A stretch of 64,000 bases of DNA from Megaleporinus macrocephalus. Its lineage: Eukaryota > Chordata > Actinopteri > Characiformes > Anostomidae. The stretch spans positions 6,818,962-6,882,961 of the forward strand of contig CM038720.1 of assembly GCA_021613375.1 (NCBI GenBank), given 5' to 3'. Positions 25,575 to 38,671 of the stretch are shown in pieces; positions within the stretch are counted from its first letter, which is position 1; each line of letters begins with the position of its first letter. The translations under genes were made by a program, and so were the position numbers. Under the pieces are notes generated by a model. It did not search any database. It was given only the letters and a program-made list of their open reading frames with translations, and had not been told where the DNA came from.

Positions 25575-25830
25575 CATGCATCCATTATCTTTCACTTTAT
25601 CCCGCTAGTCAGGGTCACGGGGGGCTGGAGCCAATCCCAGCATCATCGGGCAAAGGTAGGGTACACCATGGACAGGTCACCAGTCCAATGCCCACGCACA
25701 CCTACGGGCAGTTTAGAGTGAGGATCCTAACATACATGTGTTTGGACTGTGGGAGGAAACCGGAGTACGAGGAGGAAACCCACTCAAACACGGGGAGAAC
25801 ATACACACTCCACACGGAACCAGAATAAGT
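25575..25830. repeat. Dispersed fish repeat, LINE-3'-end-like
   Basis: Contains CACTTTATCCCGCTAGTCAG, CTGGAGCCAATCCCAGC, GGACTGTGGGAGGAAACCGG and GAACATACACACTCCACACG. This block is common in ray-finned fish genomes. A short piece recurs at 56500-56545. Confidence 0.6.
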
Positions 25831-27764
25831 TCAGAATAAGTTCTTTGCCAATATTTCCAGGCATGTTGCTCCATTTGTGCACTCTAGGATGATGCCCCAG
25901 TATCATTTGCAGATTAGCAGCCCCATATCATGATGCTCCCACCTTCATACTTCACTGTGGTTGTTCTTAGACTCTATGCAGGGAGATGGCTGTGCTTTAG
26001 TTTATTGCTTATTATTTGTTTGGGGTAAATAAGCACTGGAAGTATAGTAAATACCAAAAACAGTGTCTGAGTACTTAAATTAATACTTGTACTTAAATGT
26101 AATCTATGCAAATCTATGTAATGAAAGTAATACCAAGGTAAATTACACTTGCTCCTGTGAATTGGCACATGCCAGGGCTGCACAATATAACATCTGGCAA
26201 CTGATATTGCAATATCAGCCTTCGCAATACTGATATCAAAGAAATCAGCAATATGCAAATGAGCTGTTAATGGAAAGTGTCTGATTATGTTTTTATGGGC
26301 CCCTATTCATCAAAGCTGGGAAAACCAGACCGCTGATCTGACCACCTTATGAGCTGCAAACTACTCTTCATGAAACATTTGTATGACATATACCTGCCTC
26401 GGTGCGTGAAATCAAGTGCCAATGTACCAGCAAGAAAAAGGGAGCCAATACAATGACAGCAGTTTGTCAGCCAATGGTTGTGCTGGTAGGTGGGGTTTGA
26501 AGAAGAGCAGTGAGCACCCAGCTCCCCCTACTGGAGAAAGTAAAATTTGGAAAAAAACAAATTATAGGACACAGCTTTGAAGGATAAGGGTCACTGTAGG
26601 GTATGAACATCCTGACCAGTCATAGATGTTCGTAGATGTTGGTGTAGATGGGTGTTTGGATAAACCAAGGCCAAACTAAAGCATAATAATAATCCTATTG
26701 GTCCAGCTCAGCATATTGCCAGGGTTATATCACAAATCACAACCCACATGTGGCAATATAATCACAATATCGTCGCTGTTCAAAGAAAAACAAGTGTCAA
26801 AAATTGAAAGTTTACAGGAGAGGCCAAAAACCTTTTTTACTTTCAATGTAAGTCAATGGAACCAGAATTTTTTCTAAGTGATTTTGGAACATTTCTATTG
26901 GTCCATTCATAATGAAAATTGCAGACGATATAGAAGAAAGCTGTCGTGTTCCAGTGATAGAGAAAAATAAAAATGGTCAAAAATGGAGATGCATGTTTAT
27001 CTTTGGACAGCTATGATATATTATATTGTTGGTATCGTCCAGCCCTAGTGTGCACAGTCTATAACCAGGTCTAAGGTTTTTGTACTGACCTTTCGTTTCA
27101 ATAGGCCACTGTGTCCGTCTTAAGGATTTAGCCTGAGCCCAAATTAACTCGGCGAAGTTAGAGTAGACGTTGGAAAAAAAAAAAGAATTAAGAAAAAAAC
27201 CTAATGTTCTCCAAACACGAAACAAAAGTGCTCCTCATTAGAGCCGGAGTATGGCTGACCATCTGAATGGCCCAGTGTGAGGACAGAGTTCATGTCCACT
27301 ATGATAATCGATCTATTGCTCGGCGCTGACTCACGCAGGACAAGAGCCCCTTTCTCCTGTGGCCGATCAGATGGCTATCCAGTGCGAGAGAACTGAGGCT
27401 CTCCATAACTAAACGTCCATTCACCTGCTGTCTGGAGATGCTGGTTCTGTTGAGGGTCTTTTAGGGTCACATTTGCTGGAAATACAGTGCAAACGAGCTG
27501 TCTCCACTTACTACATGGCTATAGAAGGTCCTCTATCAGTGCAGCAGTCTTCTTTTACATTAGAAACAGTATTGCAACGTCCCAGGTGTGCTTTGAGGCT
27601 CTATTATGATTATTATTATTATTATTATTATTATTAACGTATTAGTTCAGTGAAAGCAGTGAGGGCTTCATGGCGTCATTACAAGTGCACCATCAGGCAC
27701 GCTGTGGTACCAGTTTATGTCCGTCAGCAGCTTTGCTGAGAGTTTCTGGTGCAAAGCTGCTGCT
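25831..27764. other. Intergenic/3' UTR region between glb1l2 and b3gat1
   Basis: Contains a MITE of the GCTGTYCAAAGAAAAAC family at about 26768-27022 (ends ATCGTCGCTGTTCAAAGAAA and CTTTGGACAGCTATGA). A (TTA)n run lies at about 27605-27635. A minus-strand AATAAA at 26006-26001 could end b3gat1 transcripts. No other gene was seen. Confidence 0.5.
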
Positions 27765-27851
27765 TTATATCTCTACACCGAAGTCGGTGAACCCCTTTTT
27801 CCCTTCGTTGACCAAAACAGGTCTTTCAGTCCGAGTGTGCCAAACGAGTAC
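27765..27851 (-). CDS. b3gat1: b3gat1 coding exon 4: C-terminus and stop
   Basis: The acceptor is TTTTCACAG, then [20 protein letters not shown] and a C-terminus ending GVEI, TAA at 27767-27765. The human C-terminus has the same layout ([20 protein letters not shown]). The 3' UTR extends toward lower coordinates. A minus-strand AATAAA occurs at 26006-26001, but I cannot show it is the one used. Confidence 0.95.
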   Translation of the reverse strand, partial: VLVWHTRTERPVLVNEGKKGFTDFGVEI

Positions 27852-30800
27852 CTGTGAAAAGAGAAAAACATAAAAAAGGTTAATTAATACATATACTTTA
27901 GCATCCAGACTCTTTTACTATGGAGTCATGCTGCTGTGAAACATGCACAATGTGGTTCTGAAATAAACAAGCGCTTCCCTGAAGAAGACGTAGTCTAGAA
28001 GGCAGCTCCAGAACCCGTATGTAAAACAAGAAATAAAAACTCTGAGAAAAGTTTAGGAAACTTCTCGATTGGTGGACTATTAGCTGATGGCTTCTCACCC
28101 TCTTTACTTCTAAAAGATTCCATCTCTTCTCCTCTTCTGATAGTCTCCGCCCCTCTGGTTGACTTATCCCCCTCATTGCTTCTGAAAGACTCCACCCCTC
28201 TGTGTGACCCCTCCACTTCTGAAAGACTCCACTTCTCTGGGTGACCCCTTCTCCTCTTTACTTCTAAAAGTCTCCGCCTCTCTGGGTGACCCCTCCCCCT
28301 CTTCTAAAAGACTCCGCCCCTCTGGGTGACCCCCTCCACTTCTTTACTTCTGATAGACCCTGCCTCTTCGGGTGACCCCTCCCCCTCTTTACTTCTGAAA
28401 GACTCCACTTCTCTGGGTGACCCCTCCTCCTCTTTACTTCTAAAAGTCTCCGCCTCTCTGGGTGACCCCTTCCCTGCTTTACTTCTGAAGGACTCCGCCT
28501 CTCTGGGTGACCCCTCCCCCTCTTTAATTTTGAAAAACTCCACCCCTCTGGGTGACCCCTCCCTTTTTTAACTTCTGAAAGACTCCACCCCTTCCCCTCT
28601 TTACTTCTGAAAGACTCCGCCTCTCTGGGTGACCTCCCCCTCTCTTAACTTCTGAAAGACTCCACCTCTCTGGGTGACCCCTCCTCCTCTTTACTTCTGA
28701 AAGACTCCACCTTTCTAAGTGACCCCTCCCCCTCTTTACTTCTGAAAGACTGGCCTCTCTGGGGGACCCCTCCCTGTCTTCACTTCTGATAGATTCCCCC
28801 TCTTTGGGTGACCCCTCCCCCTCTTTGTTTCTGAAAGTCTCCACCCCTCTGGGTGACCCCTTCTCCTCTTTACTTCTGAAAGACTCCACCTCTCTGTGTG
28901 ACCCCTCCCTCTCTTAACTTCTGATAGATTCCCCCTCTTTGGGTGACCCCTTCTCCTCTTCTGAAAGTCTCCACCCCTCTGGTTGACTTCTTCCCCTCTT
29001 TGCTTCTAAAAGACTCCGCCCCTCTGTGTGACCCCTCCATTTCTTTACTTCTGAAAGACTCTGCCTCTCTGGCTGACCCCTCCACTTCTTTACTTCTGAT
29101 AGACCCTGCCCCTCTGGGTGACCCCTCCCCCTCTTTACTTCTGAAACACTCCACCTATCTGAGTGACCCGTCCCGCTCTTTACTTCTGAAAGACTCCGCC
29201 TCTCTGGGTGACCCCTCCCCCTCTTCTGAAAGACTCCGTACTATTTTCAATTAAATGTTGGGTTTAAATCATTTGCCCATCACTGGATTAAGGACACTCA
29301 GTATCTGCTGAACGACCTGAAGGAAATGAGGTCACCTTTGTGCAGTTGTCAGCTTTGGGCTCCAGGTCACCGAGAGTGACCAGCTCCCTCAGCAGGCTGC
29401 TCTCCTGGTATCCCCCTTTAATTCCCTTCAGCTTGAAATAGGCCTGAGGTTTGCTGAGGATCAGCTGGAGGTTGACGGCGAATCCGGCCATGTCGATAGC
29501 GAAGGGGCGGTGAGGGTCGAACACGGTCCTCCAGCCGTACACTTTACCCATGGTGTTGATCTTGGGCGACTCGTAACGGAGTCCGCCCACAAACGCAACC
29601 GGCCAGACGGACACCTTCTGTGTGGAGCGCATCTGAAAGAAAGGTCAGGGTAAGTGGGCGGCTGAGTGCTGGTCGCTTGCTCCTCGGAGCTGAGCAGCTG
29701 ACGACTCTGGCCATCAGAAGTTTGGAGACATTCTCGCCTTATCTTGATTTGTTTTTTCAGCATTATCTTCTACTGAAGTTAGACGTGCAGGTTAAATTAA
29801 CATAAAACAGCTCCTTAATAATAATAATAATAATAAACTTTGGCTGTGTCTCAAATCCTACTGAGCTCCTACATAGGCAGCATTTTACGTCATAGTATGC
29901 GCTCCCGACATGTAGACTGTCCCAATTCTTACATACCTTAAACATGCTGTCTACTGAGAAACCTTATTTAGACCTGATTTTAAGGAAGCATCAAACGCTT
30001 CCTCAGCCGCTAAAACAATCCCATGATGCAACACAGGCTAATCTAGGAGCAGTGAAGTGGTTTTAAAATGTGAGTTATTTTGATTCTCTCTGGAGTTTTA
30101 ATGTGTTTCTGGTCATATAATCACACTAAACAGTATTTTATTATCAACTCTGTAAAGAGTCCTTCACCATTTACACTTTTATACTCCAGACATTAGTATT
30201 TATGCTAGCAGATTTTTAAGCCTCAAGCTAATGTTTTGGATGCCGGCTGGTAACTTAGCAACCAGCTAAACCACCGGTGGCGTGCTGCAGTGGGCGGGAA
30301 CAAGCCGTGACGCAGTCTCTCTCTAACTAGAGCGTCTCAGTAATCTGTTTTATGAGGAGAGATGAGGAGAGAACACTGCTACTTACACAGCTGCCTACCT
30401 AGACACCTAGAAACTCTGACCATTACAGTGATCAACTCTGACTATTACAGTGATCAACTCTGACCAATACAGTGATCAACTCTCACCATTACAGTGATCA
30501 ACTCTGACCATTACAGTGATCAACTCTGACCATTACAGTTATCAACTCTGACCATTACAGTGACCAACTCTGACTATTACAGTTATCAACTCTGACTATT
30601 ACAGTTATCAACTCTGACTATTACAGTGATCAACTCTGACCATTACAGTGATCAACTATGACTATTACAGTGATCAACTCTCACCATTACAGTGATCAAC
30701 TCTCACCATTACAGTGATCAACTCTGACCATTACAGTGATCAACTCTGACCATTACAGTGATCAACTCAGACCATTACAGTGATCAACTCTGACTATTAC

Positions 30801-33800
30801 AGTGATCAACTCTGACTATTACAGTGATCAACTCTGACCATTACAGTGATCAACTCTGACTATTACAGTGATCAACTCTGACCATTACAGTGATCAACTC
30901 TGACCATTACAGTTATCAACTCTGACCAATACAGTGATCAACTCTCACCATTACAGTTATCAACTCTGACCAATACAGTGATCAACTCTCACCATTACAG
31001 TGATCAACTCTGACTATTACAGTGATCAACTCTGACTATTACAGTGATCAACTCTGACCATTACAGTGACCAACTCTGACTATTACAGTGATCAACTCTC
31101 ACCATTACAGTGATCAAGTCTGACCATTACAGTGACCAACTCTGACTATTACAGTGATCAACTCTGACTATTACAGTGATCAACTCTCACCATTACAGTG
31201 ATCAAGTCTGACCATTACAGTGACCAACTCTGACTATTACAGTGATCAACTCTGACCATTACAGTGATCAACTCTGACTATTACAGTGATCAACTCTGAC
31301 CATTACAGTGATCAACTCTGACCATTACAGTTATCAACTCTGACTATTACAGTGATCAACTCTCACCATTACAGTGATCAACTCTGACTATTACAGTGAT
31401 CAACTCTGACCATTACAGTGATCAACTCTGACCATTACAGTGATCAACTCTCACCATTACAGTTATCAACTCTGACCATTAGTGATCAACTCAGACCATT
31501 ACAGTGATCAACTCTCACCATTACAGTGATCAACTCTGACCATTACAGTGATCAACTCTGACCAATACAGTGATCAACTCTCACCATTACAGTGATCAAC
31601 TCTGACCATTACAGTGATCAACTCTGACCATTACAGTTATCAACTCTGACCATTACAGTGACCAACTCTGACTATTACAGTGATCAACTCTGACTATTAC
31701 AGTTATCAACTCTGACTATTACAGTGATCAACTCTGACCATTACAGTGATCAACTATGACTATTACAGTGATCAACTCTCACCATTACAGTGATCAACTC
31801 TCACCATTACAGTGATCAACTCTGACTATTACAGTGATCAACTCTGACCATTACAGTGATCAACTCTGACTATTACAGTGATCAACTCAGACCATTACAG
31901 TGATCAACTCTGACCATTAGTGATCAACTCAGACCATTACAGTGATCAACTCTCACCATTACAGTGATCAACTCTGACCATTACAGTGATCAACTCTGAC
32001 CAATACAGTGATCAACTCTGACCATTACAGTGATCAACTCTGACCATTACAGTGATCAACTCTGACCATTACAGTTATCAACTCTGACCATTACAGTGAC
32101 CAACTCTGACTATTACAGTGATCAACTCTGACTATTACAGTTATCAACTCTGACTATTACAGTGATCAACTCTGACCATTACAGTGATCAACTATGACTA
32201 TTACAGTGATCAACTCTCACCATTACAGTGATCAACTCTCACCATTACAGTGATCAACTCTGACTATTACAGTGATCAACTCTGACCATTACAGTGATCA
32301 ACTCTGACCATTACAGTGATCAACTCTGACTATTACAGTGATCAACTCTGACTATTACAGTGATCAACTCTGACCATTACAGTGATCAACTCTGACTATT
32401 ACAGTGATCAACTCTGACCATTACAGTGATCAACTCTGACCATTACAGTTATCAACTCTGACCAATACAGTGATCAACTCTCACCATTACAGTTATCAAC
32501 TCTGACCAATACAGTGATCAACTCTCACCATTACAGTGATCAACTCTGACTATTACAGTGATCAACTCTGACTATTACAGTGATCAACTCTGACCATTAC
32601 AGTGACCAACTCTGACTATTACAGTGATCAACTCTCACCATTACAGTGATCAAGTCTGACCATTACAGTGACCAACTCTGACTATTACAGTGATCAACTC
32701 TGACTATTACAGTGATCAACTCTCACCATTACAGTGATCAACTCTGTCCATTATATTGACCAACTCTGACTATTACAGTGATCAACTCTGACCATTACAG
32801 TGATCAACTCAGATCATTACAGTGATCAACTCCGACCATTACAGTGATCAACTCTGATCATTACAGTATTCAATTCTGACTATTACAGTGATCAACTCTG
32901 ACCATCACAGTGATCAACTCTGACTATTACAGTGATCAACTCTGACCATTACAGTGATCAACTCTGACCATTACAGTGATCAACTCTCACCATTACAGTT
33001 ATCAACTCTGACCATTAGTGATCAACTCAGACCATTACAGTGATCAACTCTCACCATTACAGTGATCAACTCTGACCATTACAGTGATCAACTCTGACCA
33101 ATACAGTGATCAACTCTCACCATTACAGTGATCAACTCTGACCATTACAGTGATCAACTCTGACCATTACAGTTATCAACTCTGACCATTACAGTGACCA
33201 ACTCTGACTATTACAGTGATCAACTCTGACTATTACAGTTATCAACTCTGACTATTACAGTGATCAACTCTGACCATTACAGTGATCAACTATGACTATT
33301 ACAGTGATCAACTCTCACCATTACAGTGATCAACTCTCACCATTACAGTGATCAACTCTGACTATTACAGTGATCAACTCTGACCATTACAATGATCAAC
33401 TCTGACTATTACAGTGATCAACTCAGACCATTACAGTGATCAACTCTGACCATTACAGTGATCAACTCTGACTATTACAGTGATCAACTCTGACCATTAC
33501 AGTGATCAACTCTGACTATTACAGTGATCAACTCTGACTATTACAGTGATCAACTCTGACCATTACAGTGATCAACTCTGACTATTACAGTGATCAACTC
33601 TGACCATTACAGTTATCAACTCAGACCATTACAGTGATCAACTCAGACCATTACAGTGATCAACTCTCACCATTACAGTTATCAACTCTGACCAATACAG
33701 TCATCAACTCTGACCAATACAGTCATCAACTCTCACCATTACAGTGATCAACTCTGACCATTACAGTTATCAACTCTGACCAATACAGTGATCAACTCTC

Positions 33801-36800
33801 ACCATTACAGTTATCAACTCTGACCAATACAGTGATCAACTCTCACCATTACAGTGATCAACTCTGACTATTACAGTGATCAACTCTGACTATTACAGTG
33901 ATCAACTCTGACCATTACAGTGACCAACTCTGACTATTACAGTGATCAACTCTCACCATTACAGTGATCAAGTCTGACCATTACAGTGACCAACTCTGAC
34001 TATTACAGTGATCAACTCTGACTATTACAGTCATCAACTCTGACTATTACAGTGATCAACTCTCACCATTACAGTGATCAACTCTCACCATTACAGTGAT
34101 CAACTCTGACCATTACAGTTATCAACTCTGACCATTACAGTTATCAACTCTGACTATTACAGTGATCAACTCTCACCATTACAGTGATCAACTCTGACTA
34201 TTACAGTGATCAACTCTGACCATTACAGTGATCAACTCTCACCATTACAGTTATCAACTCTGACCATTACAGTGATCAACTCAGACCATTACAGTGATCA
34301 ACTCTCACCATTACAGTGATCAACTCTCACCATTACAGTGATCAACTCTCACCATTACAGTTATCAACTCTGACCATTACAGTGATCAACTCAGACCATT
34401 ACAGTGATCAACTCTCACCATTACAGTGATCAACTCTGACTATTACAGTGATCAACTCTGACCATTACAGTGATCAACTCTGACTATTACAGTGATCAAC
34501 TCTGACCATTACAGTGATCAACTCTCACCATTACAGTTATCAACTCTGACCAATACAGCGATCAACTCTGACCATTACAGCTATCAACTCTGACTATTAC
34601 AGTCATCAACTCTGACCAATACAGCGATCAACTCTGACCATTCCAGTCATCAACTCTGACCATTACAGTCATCAACTCTGACCAATACAGCGATCAACTC
34701 TGACCATTACAACGATCAACTCTGACCATTACAGTGATCAACTCTGACTATTACAGTGATCAACTCTGACCATTAAAGATATCAACTCTGTCCATTACAG
34801 TGACCAACTCTGACTATTACAGTGATCAACTCTGACCATTACAGTGATCAACTCAGATCATTACAGTGATCAACTCTCACCATTACAGTGATCAACTCTG
34901 ACCATTACAGTGATCAACTCTGACCATTACAGTTATCAACTCTGACCATTACAGTTATCAACTCTGACTATTACAGTGATCAACTCTCACCATTACAGTG
35001 ATCAACTCTGACTATTACAGTGATCAACTCTGACCATTACAGTGATCAACTCTCACCATTACAGTTATCAACTCTGACCATTACAGTGATCAACTCAGAC
35101 CATTACAGTGATCAACTCTCACCATTACAGTGATCAACTCTCACCATTACAGTGATCAACTCTCACCATTACAGTTATCAACTCTGACCATTACAGTGAT
35201 CAACTCAGACCATTACAGTGATCAACTCTCACCATTACAGTGATCAACTCTGACTATTACAGTGATCAACTCTGACCATTACAGTGATCAACTCTGACTA
35301 TTACAGTGATCAACTCTGACCATTACAGTGATCAACTCTCACCATTACAGTTATCAACTCTGACCAATACAGCGATCAACTCTGACCATTACAGCTATCA
35401 ACTCTGACTATTACAGTCATCAACTCTGACCAATACAGCGATCAACTCTGACCATTCCAGTCATCAACTCTGACCATTACAGTCATCAACTCTGACCAAT
35501 ACAGCGATCAACTCTGACCATTACAGCTATCAACTCTGACTATTACAGTCATCAACTCTGACCAATACAGCGATCAACTCTGACCATTCCAGTCATCAAC
35601 TCTGACCATTACAGTCATCAACTCTGACCATTACAGTGATCAACTCTGACCATTACAGTGATCAACTCTGACCATTACAGTCATCAACTCTGACCAATAC
35701 AGTGATCAACTCTGACTATTACAGTGATCAACTCTGACCATTACAGTGATCAACTCTGACCATTACAGTCATCAACTCTGACCATTACAGCGATCAACTC
35801 TGACCATTACAGTGATCAACTCTGACTATTACAGAGATCAACTCTGACCATTACAGTGATCAACTCTGACCATTACAGAGCTTAGAGTCTAAGATCACAT
35901 CCAGGTTATGTACTTTAGGTTAGATATTAGTAACTAAAGAACCGAGTCGGTTATAAAGCATTTTTCTTTGAGTTTTAGTACCAAGAATCAGCATTTCAGA
36001 ATTTTCTTGATTTAATTGTAAACCTGATTGAAACATCTCATATAACTTGTTTGATATTAGATAAGCATTTAGTTGTTCTAAGACCGAAGGTTACTCTTTT
36101 GTAGTAGCTTCACCGAGGCTTAAAAGCATCTGGAAAAACACCCGTGGACACCATTAGGCACTATTTCTACATTTTTTATTGTATTTTGTTGTTTCGCCCC
36201 TCTGATATTTTCAGAAACCCTTCAGCATTCTGACTTTGGTTAGTTAGGCATTCCTGGACCGCCCCCTCCAACACAGACCCCGCTTTATTTCGAACTTTGG
36301 TTCCAACTCCAATTGTGTCAATGAAAAACATCTCAGTTCATTTCACCATATTCGAAATGACATAGAAAACATGCTCATTACTTAATGTCTGTCAGTGTCC
36401 CCAAACTTTTAACAGCCAGCGTGTCTAGTGAACATCTGTCCACCTCACCTCCTCAAACAGCTCCAGGCTGTAGGTGTTGTCATCGTCGGCGAAGTACACG
36501 ACCCCCCGGTGGTTGGTGCCGCGGCCGAGGGCTTCCCGGAGCCAGCGCAGACCAAGGTTCCTCTGGACGGTCCCGCGGGGCACGCGTCCGCCCCGGGGCT
36601 CTCTGTGCAGCCTGTAAGCCCGTGGGGTCTCCTCATTCAGGTGGGTGTGGTTCAAGCCGGTGCTCCGTAGCAGCCTGGACACCAGTGTTGTCCTGCGGGG
36701 GGCGTCTTCCACCACAATCCAGTGCAGGTTGGGCACGTGCAGCAGCGTGTTGGCCAGCCGGGTCAGCTCTGCCTTCTGGACGGGCCGAGTGTAAGTGGGC

Positions 36801-38571
36801 GTTATGATGTGGATGGTGGGCAGCGGCTCAGACCAGGGCGGAGGTCGGCCGTAAGCATGTTCGGTCCGAAAGCCCCCCGAGGAAACACTGTTATATATAA
36901 CGCAGGAGTCTTTGAGCTGGAGGCCTGGAGTTTTGCTGATTGCACGTCGGTCATCTGTGGTGGGCAGAGTGATTATACACTATTATTTAAAGTTTAAGAC
37001 CAATTCTCTTGATTAGATCACATACAGTACATCAAAAATAGCTTGAGAGCCAGAAATACAGGAATGGATGTATATTAACCAATGAAATTAAGCTGACCAG
37101 ACAAAACATGACATATCGTGGGTTCAAACTGTCTGTAATTAAATAAAATAAAGGTAATTGTAAGAAACACAGTGCATTGTCTATTTCTGATTTGGGGTTG
37201 TATATTGTGTTATTATTCCATAGACTAACTAGTAAACTGCTAAACCACAAATTCCAGAAATGCTTATTCCTTAAGCTCTCCACAAGGGGGTGCAGTTAGC
37301 ACATTTTAGTGTATGCATTATTGAAAGGGAGGAAACTGGCTCCTTCAATAAAGCTTGACTGCAATATTTGCTGAGGGATTAGCTGTAAATCATACAAAGT
37401 AAAGACTATACAACTTGAACATCTCATAAGCTTCTAATATCCATATTCAAGCCACTTCTGCTGAACATGGCATTAAACCCAGAGAGAGAAAGCTTGCTGC
37501 TAAGACAACACTACAGAACCCTAACTGGTAATTAGCATTATCATAATGGTATCATAATGGAGTAAGAGGGATTTGAAGTCACCCAATTTTAATAACGTAT
37601 CTTTAATATTTATAGATTTTTTCTTTGTTACTGTAAAAAAATAGAATGGCCGTTATTTGATATACTGATTTTATAATATTGTTACATGCGGCCTATTACT
37701 GATGATAATACTCATAGTTGTGATGTCATTAGACCAGATGTTATAAGCTGGTTTCGTTCTAAAAGATGGTCATGTTAGCATTATTAATGGTCACAATTTG
37801 GCCAAATTTCTGTTATTGTAACTAATTTAGTGAGTAGAAGATGATCATTTCTGGATCATCCAGAATGTTTCCAGATTGATTTTGATAGTCTGGACAGGAA
37901 AAAAGAAAAAAAAAACACACATATGAAATCAGATTTGTGAAAAATCAGTTTAAGGCCTTGTTCAGACAGCCAGTATAAATCTGGCTATAAAATTGTGGAA
38001 TATCTAAAATTGATCCAGATTCATTTTCTGTCTAGACAGAAAGAAAAATCATATAAAATCAGGTTTTTGCAAACCACCGAATTTGAATTCTCTTTTAGAA
38101 GTCTTTTAGGATTTGTAGAGAAGTGTCAAGATGTTGTGGCGGCTCAAAGCCACAGTAACCCACGCAGAGAGGTCACTGATATCTGGAGACACAGACATGA
38201 TCTAATGAACATTTTAGGCTCTCTAAAAGATTTGAGCTCTCAGATAACTTACCAATACCTCACATCTTAATTAACTCGTTAGGACTTTCATCGTTAGCTT
38301 TATCAAACCTCTGAGTCCTCAAACCTTCCGTCAGTATATCACCGCTGTCCAAAGAAAAACAAGTATCTTCAAAATAACAACGTTCTCCGTGGAAAATCCA
38401 AAATAATGAAGATGTTTTTCTTTGGACGGCGAGTCTTCTCTTCAGGACTGAACCTTTACCCCTTCGAGCTACAGGCTGGGTCGTGACTGGGCTCTGATGC
38501 CAGACGGTGATGAGCAGCGTCCATGGCAACACGATCAGCACCAGCGCAAGGACGTCCCTTCTCCTCGGCAT
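27765..38571 (-). CDS. b3gat1: Galactosylgalactosylxylosylprotein 3-beta-glucuronosyltransferase 1 (GlcAT-P), complete
   Basis: Four minus-strand coding exons, 38571-38460, 36954-36449, 29632-29336 and 27851-27765, total 1002 nt: 333 residues plus TAA, against 334 in human. The enzyme transfers GlcA from UDP-GlcA to terminal N-acetyllactosamine, the step before sulfation in HNK-1 epitope synthesis. It is a Golgi type II membrane protein. Residues 1-5 are a basic cytosolic tail, about 7-24 the membrane anchor, and about 25-75 a variable stem. The GT43 catalytic domain begins near [10 protein letters not shown]. The DDD donor/metal motif is at 194-196, the catalytic Glu at 283 (GGYQESS), and N-glycosylation sequons at Asn139 (NHT) and Asn302 (NCT). 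The start was chosen at [17 protein letters not shown] by homology. The gene is tail-to-tail with glb1l2 and head-to-head with slc37a4. The introns are swollen by satellites. Confidence 0.96.
28091..29238. repeat. 45-bp minisatellite, about 25 copies, in the last b3gat1 intron
   Basis: The unit contains CTCTTTACTTCTGAAAGACT followed by CCRCCTCTCTGGGTGACCCC. Since 45 is a multiple of three, both strands stay open with a 15-residue period (for example [15 protein letters not shown] on the minus strand). Several copies are frameshifted, and the intron reading frame from exon 3 stops before the array. Confidence 0.95.
29336..29632 (-). CDS. b3gat1: b3gat1 coding exon 3: acceptor-binding half of GT43 domain
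   Basis: 99 codons, phase 0-0, from [17 protein letters not shown] to EPKADNCTK. It includes [20 protein letters not shown] and GGYQESS, with the catalytic base Glu283. The donor is GTGACC at 29335. Read-through into the intron meets a stop after 15 codons. Confidence 0.95.
29633..30410. other. b3gat1 intron, no feature recognised
   Basis: Contains an (AAT)n run at about 29818-29836. The open frames here are short and without similarity. Confidence 0.55.
30411..35880. repeat. 22-bp satellite-like array, about 248 copies (5.5 kb), in b3gat1 intron
   Basis: The unit contains TGATCAACTCTGACCATTAC plus AG. Variants are CAC/GAC, TAT/CAT, GTT/GTG and AATACAG. Long blocks of identically ordered variants recur (for example from 31471, 31909 and 33007; and from about 34544 and 35355), showing higher-order structure. 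Monomer phase is held almost throughout, with a few 4-bp deletions (CCATTAGTGATC). Confidence 0.97.
35881..36448. other. b3gat1 intron flank, no feature recognised
   Basis: 568 bp between the 22-bp array and exon 2, AT-rich. The only open frames run into exon 2 on the opposite strand. Confidence 0.6.
36449..36954 (-). CDS. b3gat1: b3gat1 coding exon 2: stem and N-terminal half of GT43 domain
   Basis: This 506-nt exon completes the split Asp38 codon and adds 168 codons, ending ...[16 protein letters not shown] before donor GTGAGG. It contains the UDP-GlcA-binding half of the fold and the DDD motif that coordinates the metal. It is much more GC-rich than the surrounding introns, so both strands stay open over long stretches. 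The opposite-strand frames at 36385-36997 are shadows. Confidence 0.95.
36955..38334. other. b3gat1 intron, no feature recognised
   Basis: AT-rich, with scattered stops and short palindromic stretches only. Confidence 0.6.
38335..38432. mobile_element. Short MITE remnant with GCTGTCCAAAGAAAAAC termini
   Basis: ATCACCGCTGTCCAAAGAAA at left and TTTTTCTTTGGACGGCGAGT at right, 98 bp apart. This is an internally deleted relative of 20711-20970. It lies 26 bp from the donor of b3gat1 coding exon 1. Confidence 0.65.
38460..38571 (-). CDS. b3gat1: b3gat1 coding exon 1: cytosolic tail, membrane anchor, start of stem
   Basis: ATG at 38571-38569 opens [17 protein letters not shown], a basic tail followed by a hydrophobic anchor. 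37 codons plus one base precede donor GTAAAG at 38459. The exon itself extends to an acceptor at about 38587, giving 14 nt of leader in frame with the ATG and without a stop (GT GAG GAC GTG GAG ATG). This makes an N-terminally extended isoform possible. A short MITE remnant (38335-38432) begins only 26 bp past the donor. Confidence 0.94.
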
Positions 38572-38671
38572 CTCCACGTCCTCACCTACAACACAGCGGC
38601 GAGGTCAGGGGTCAGCGTCATGGCTACTTCCATTTGAGTCACTCTATCCGCAATCTGAAACCAACATATAA

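Noticed and set aside
28304..29254. Open frames on both strands resembling a charged repeat protein ([15 protein letters not shown])
   Set aside because: A 45-bp array in a b3gat1 intron; copies shift frame, and read-through from exon 3 hits a stop before reaching it.
36385..36997. Plus-strand open frames up to 140 codons
   Set aside because: Antisense shadows of the GC-rich b3gat1 exon 2.
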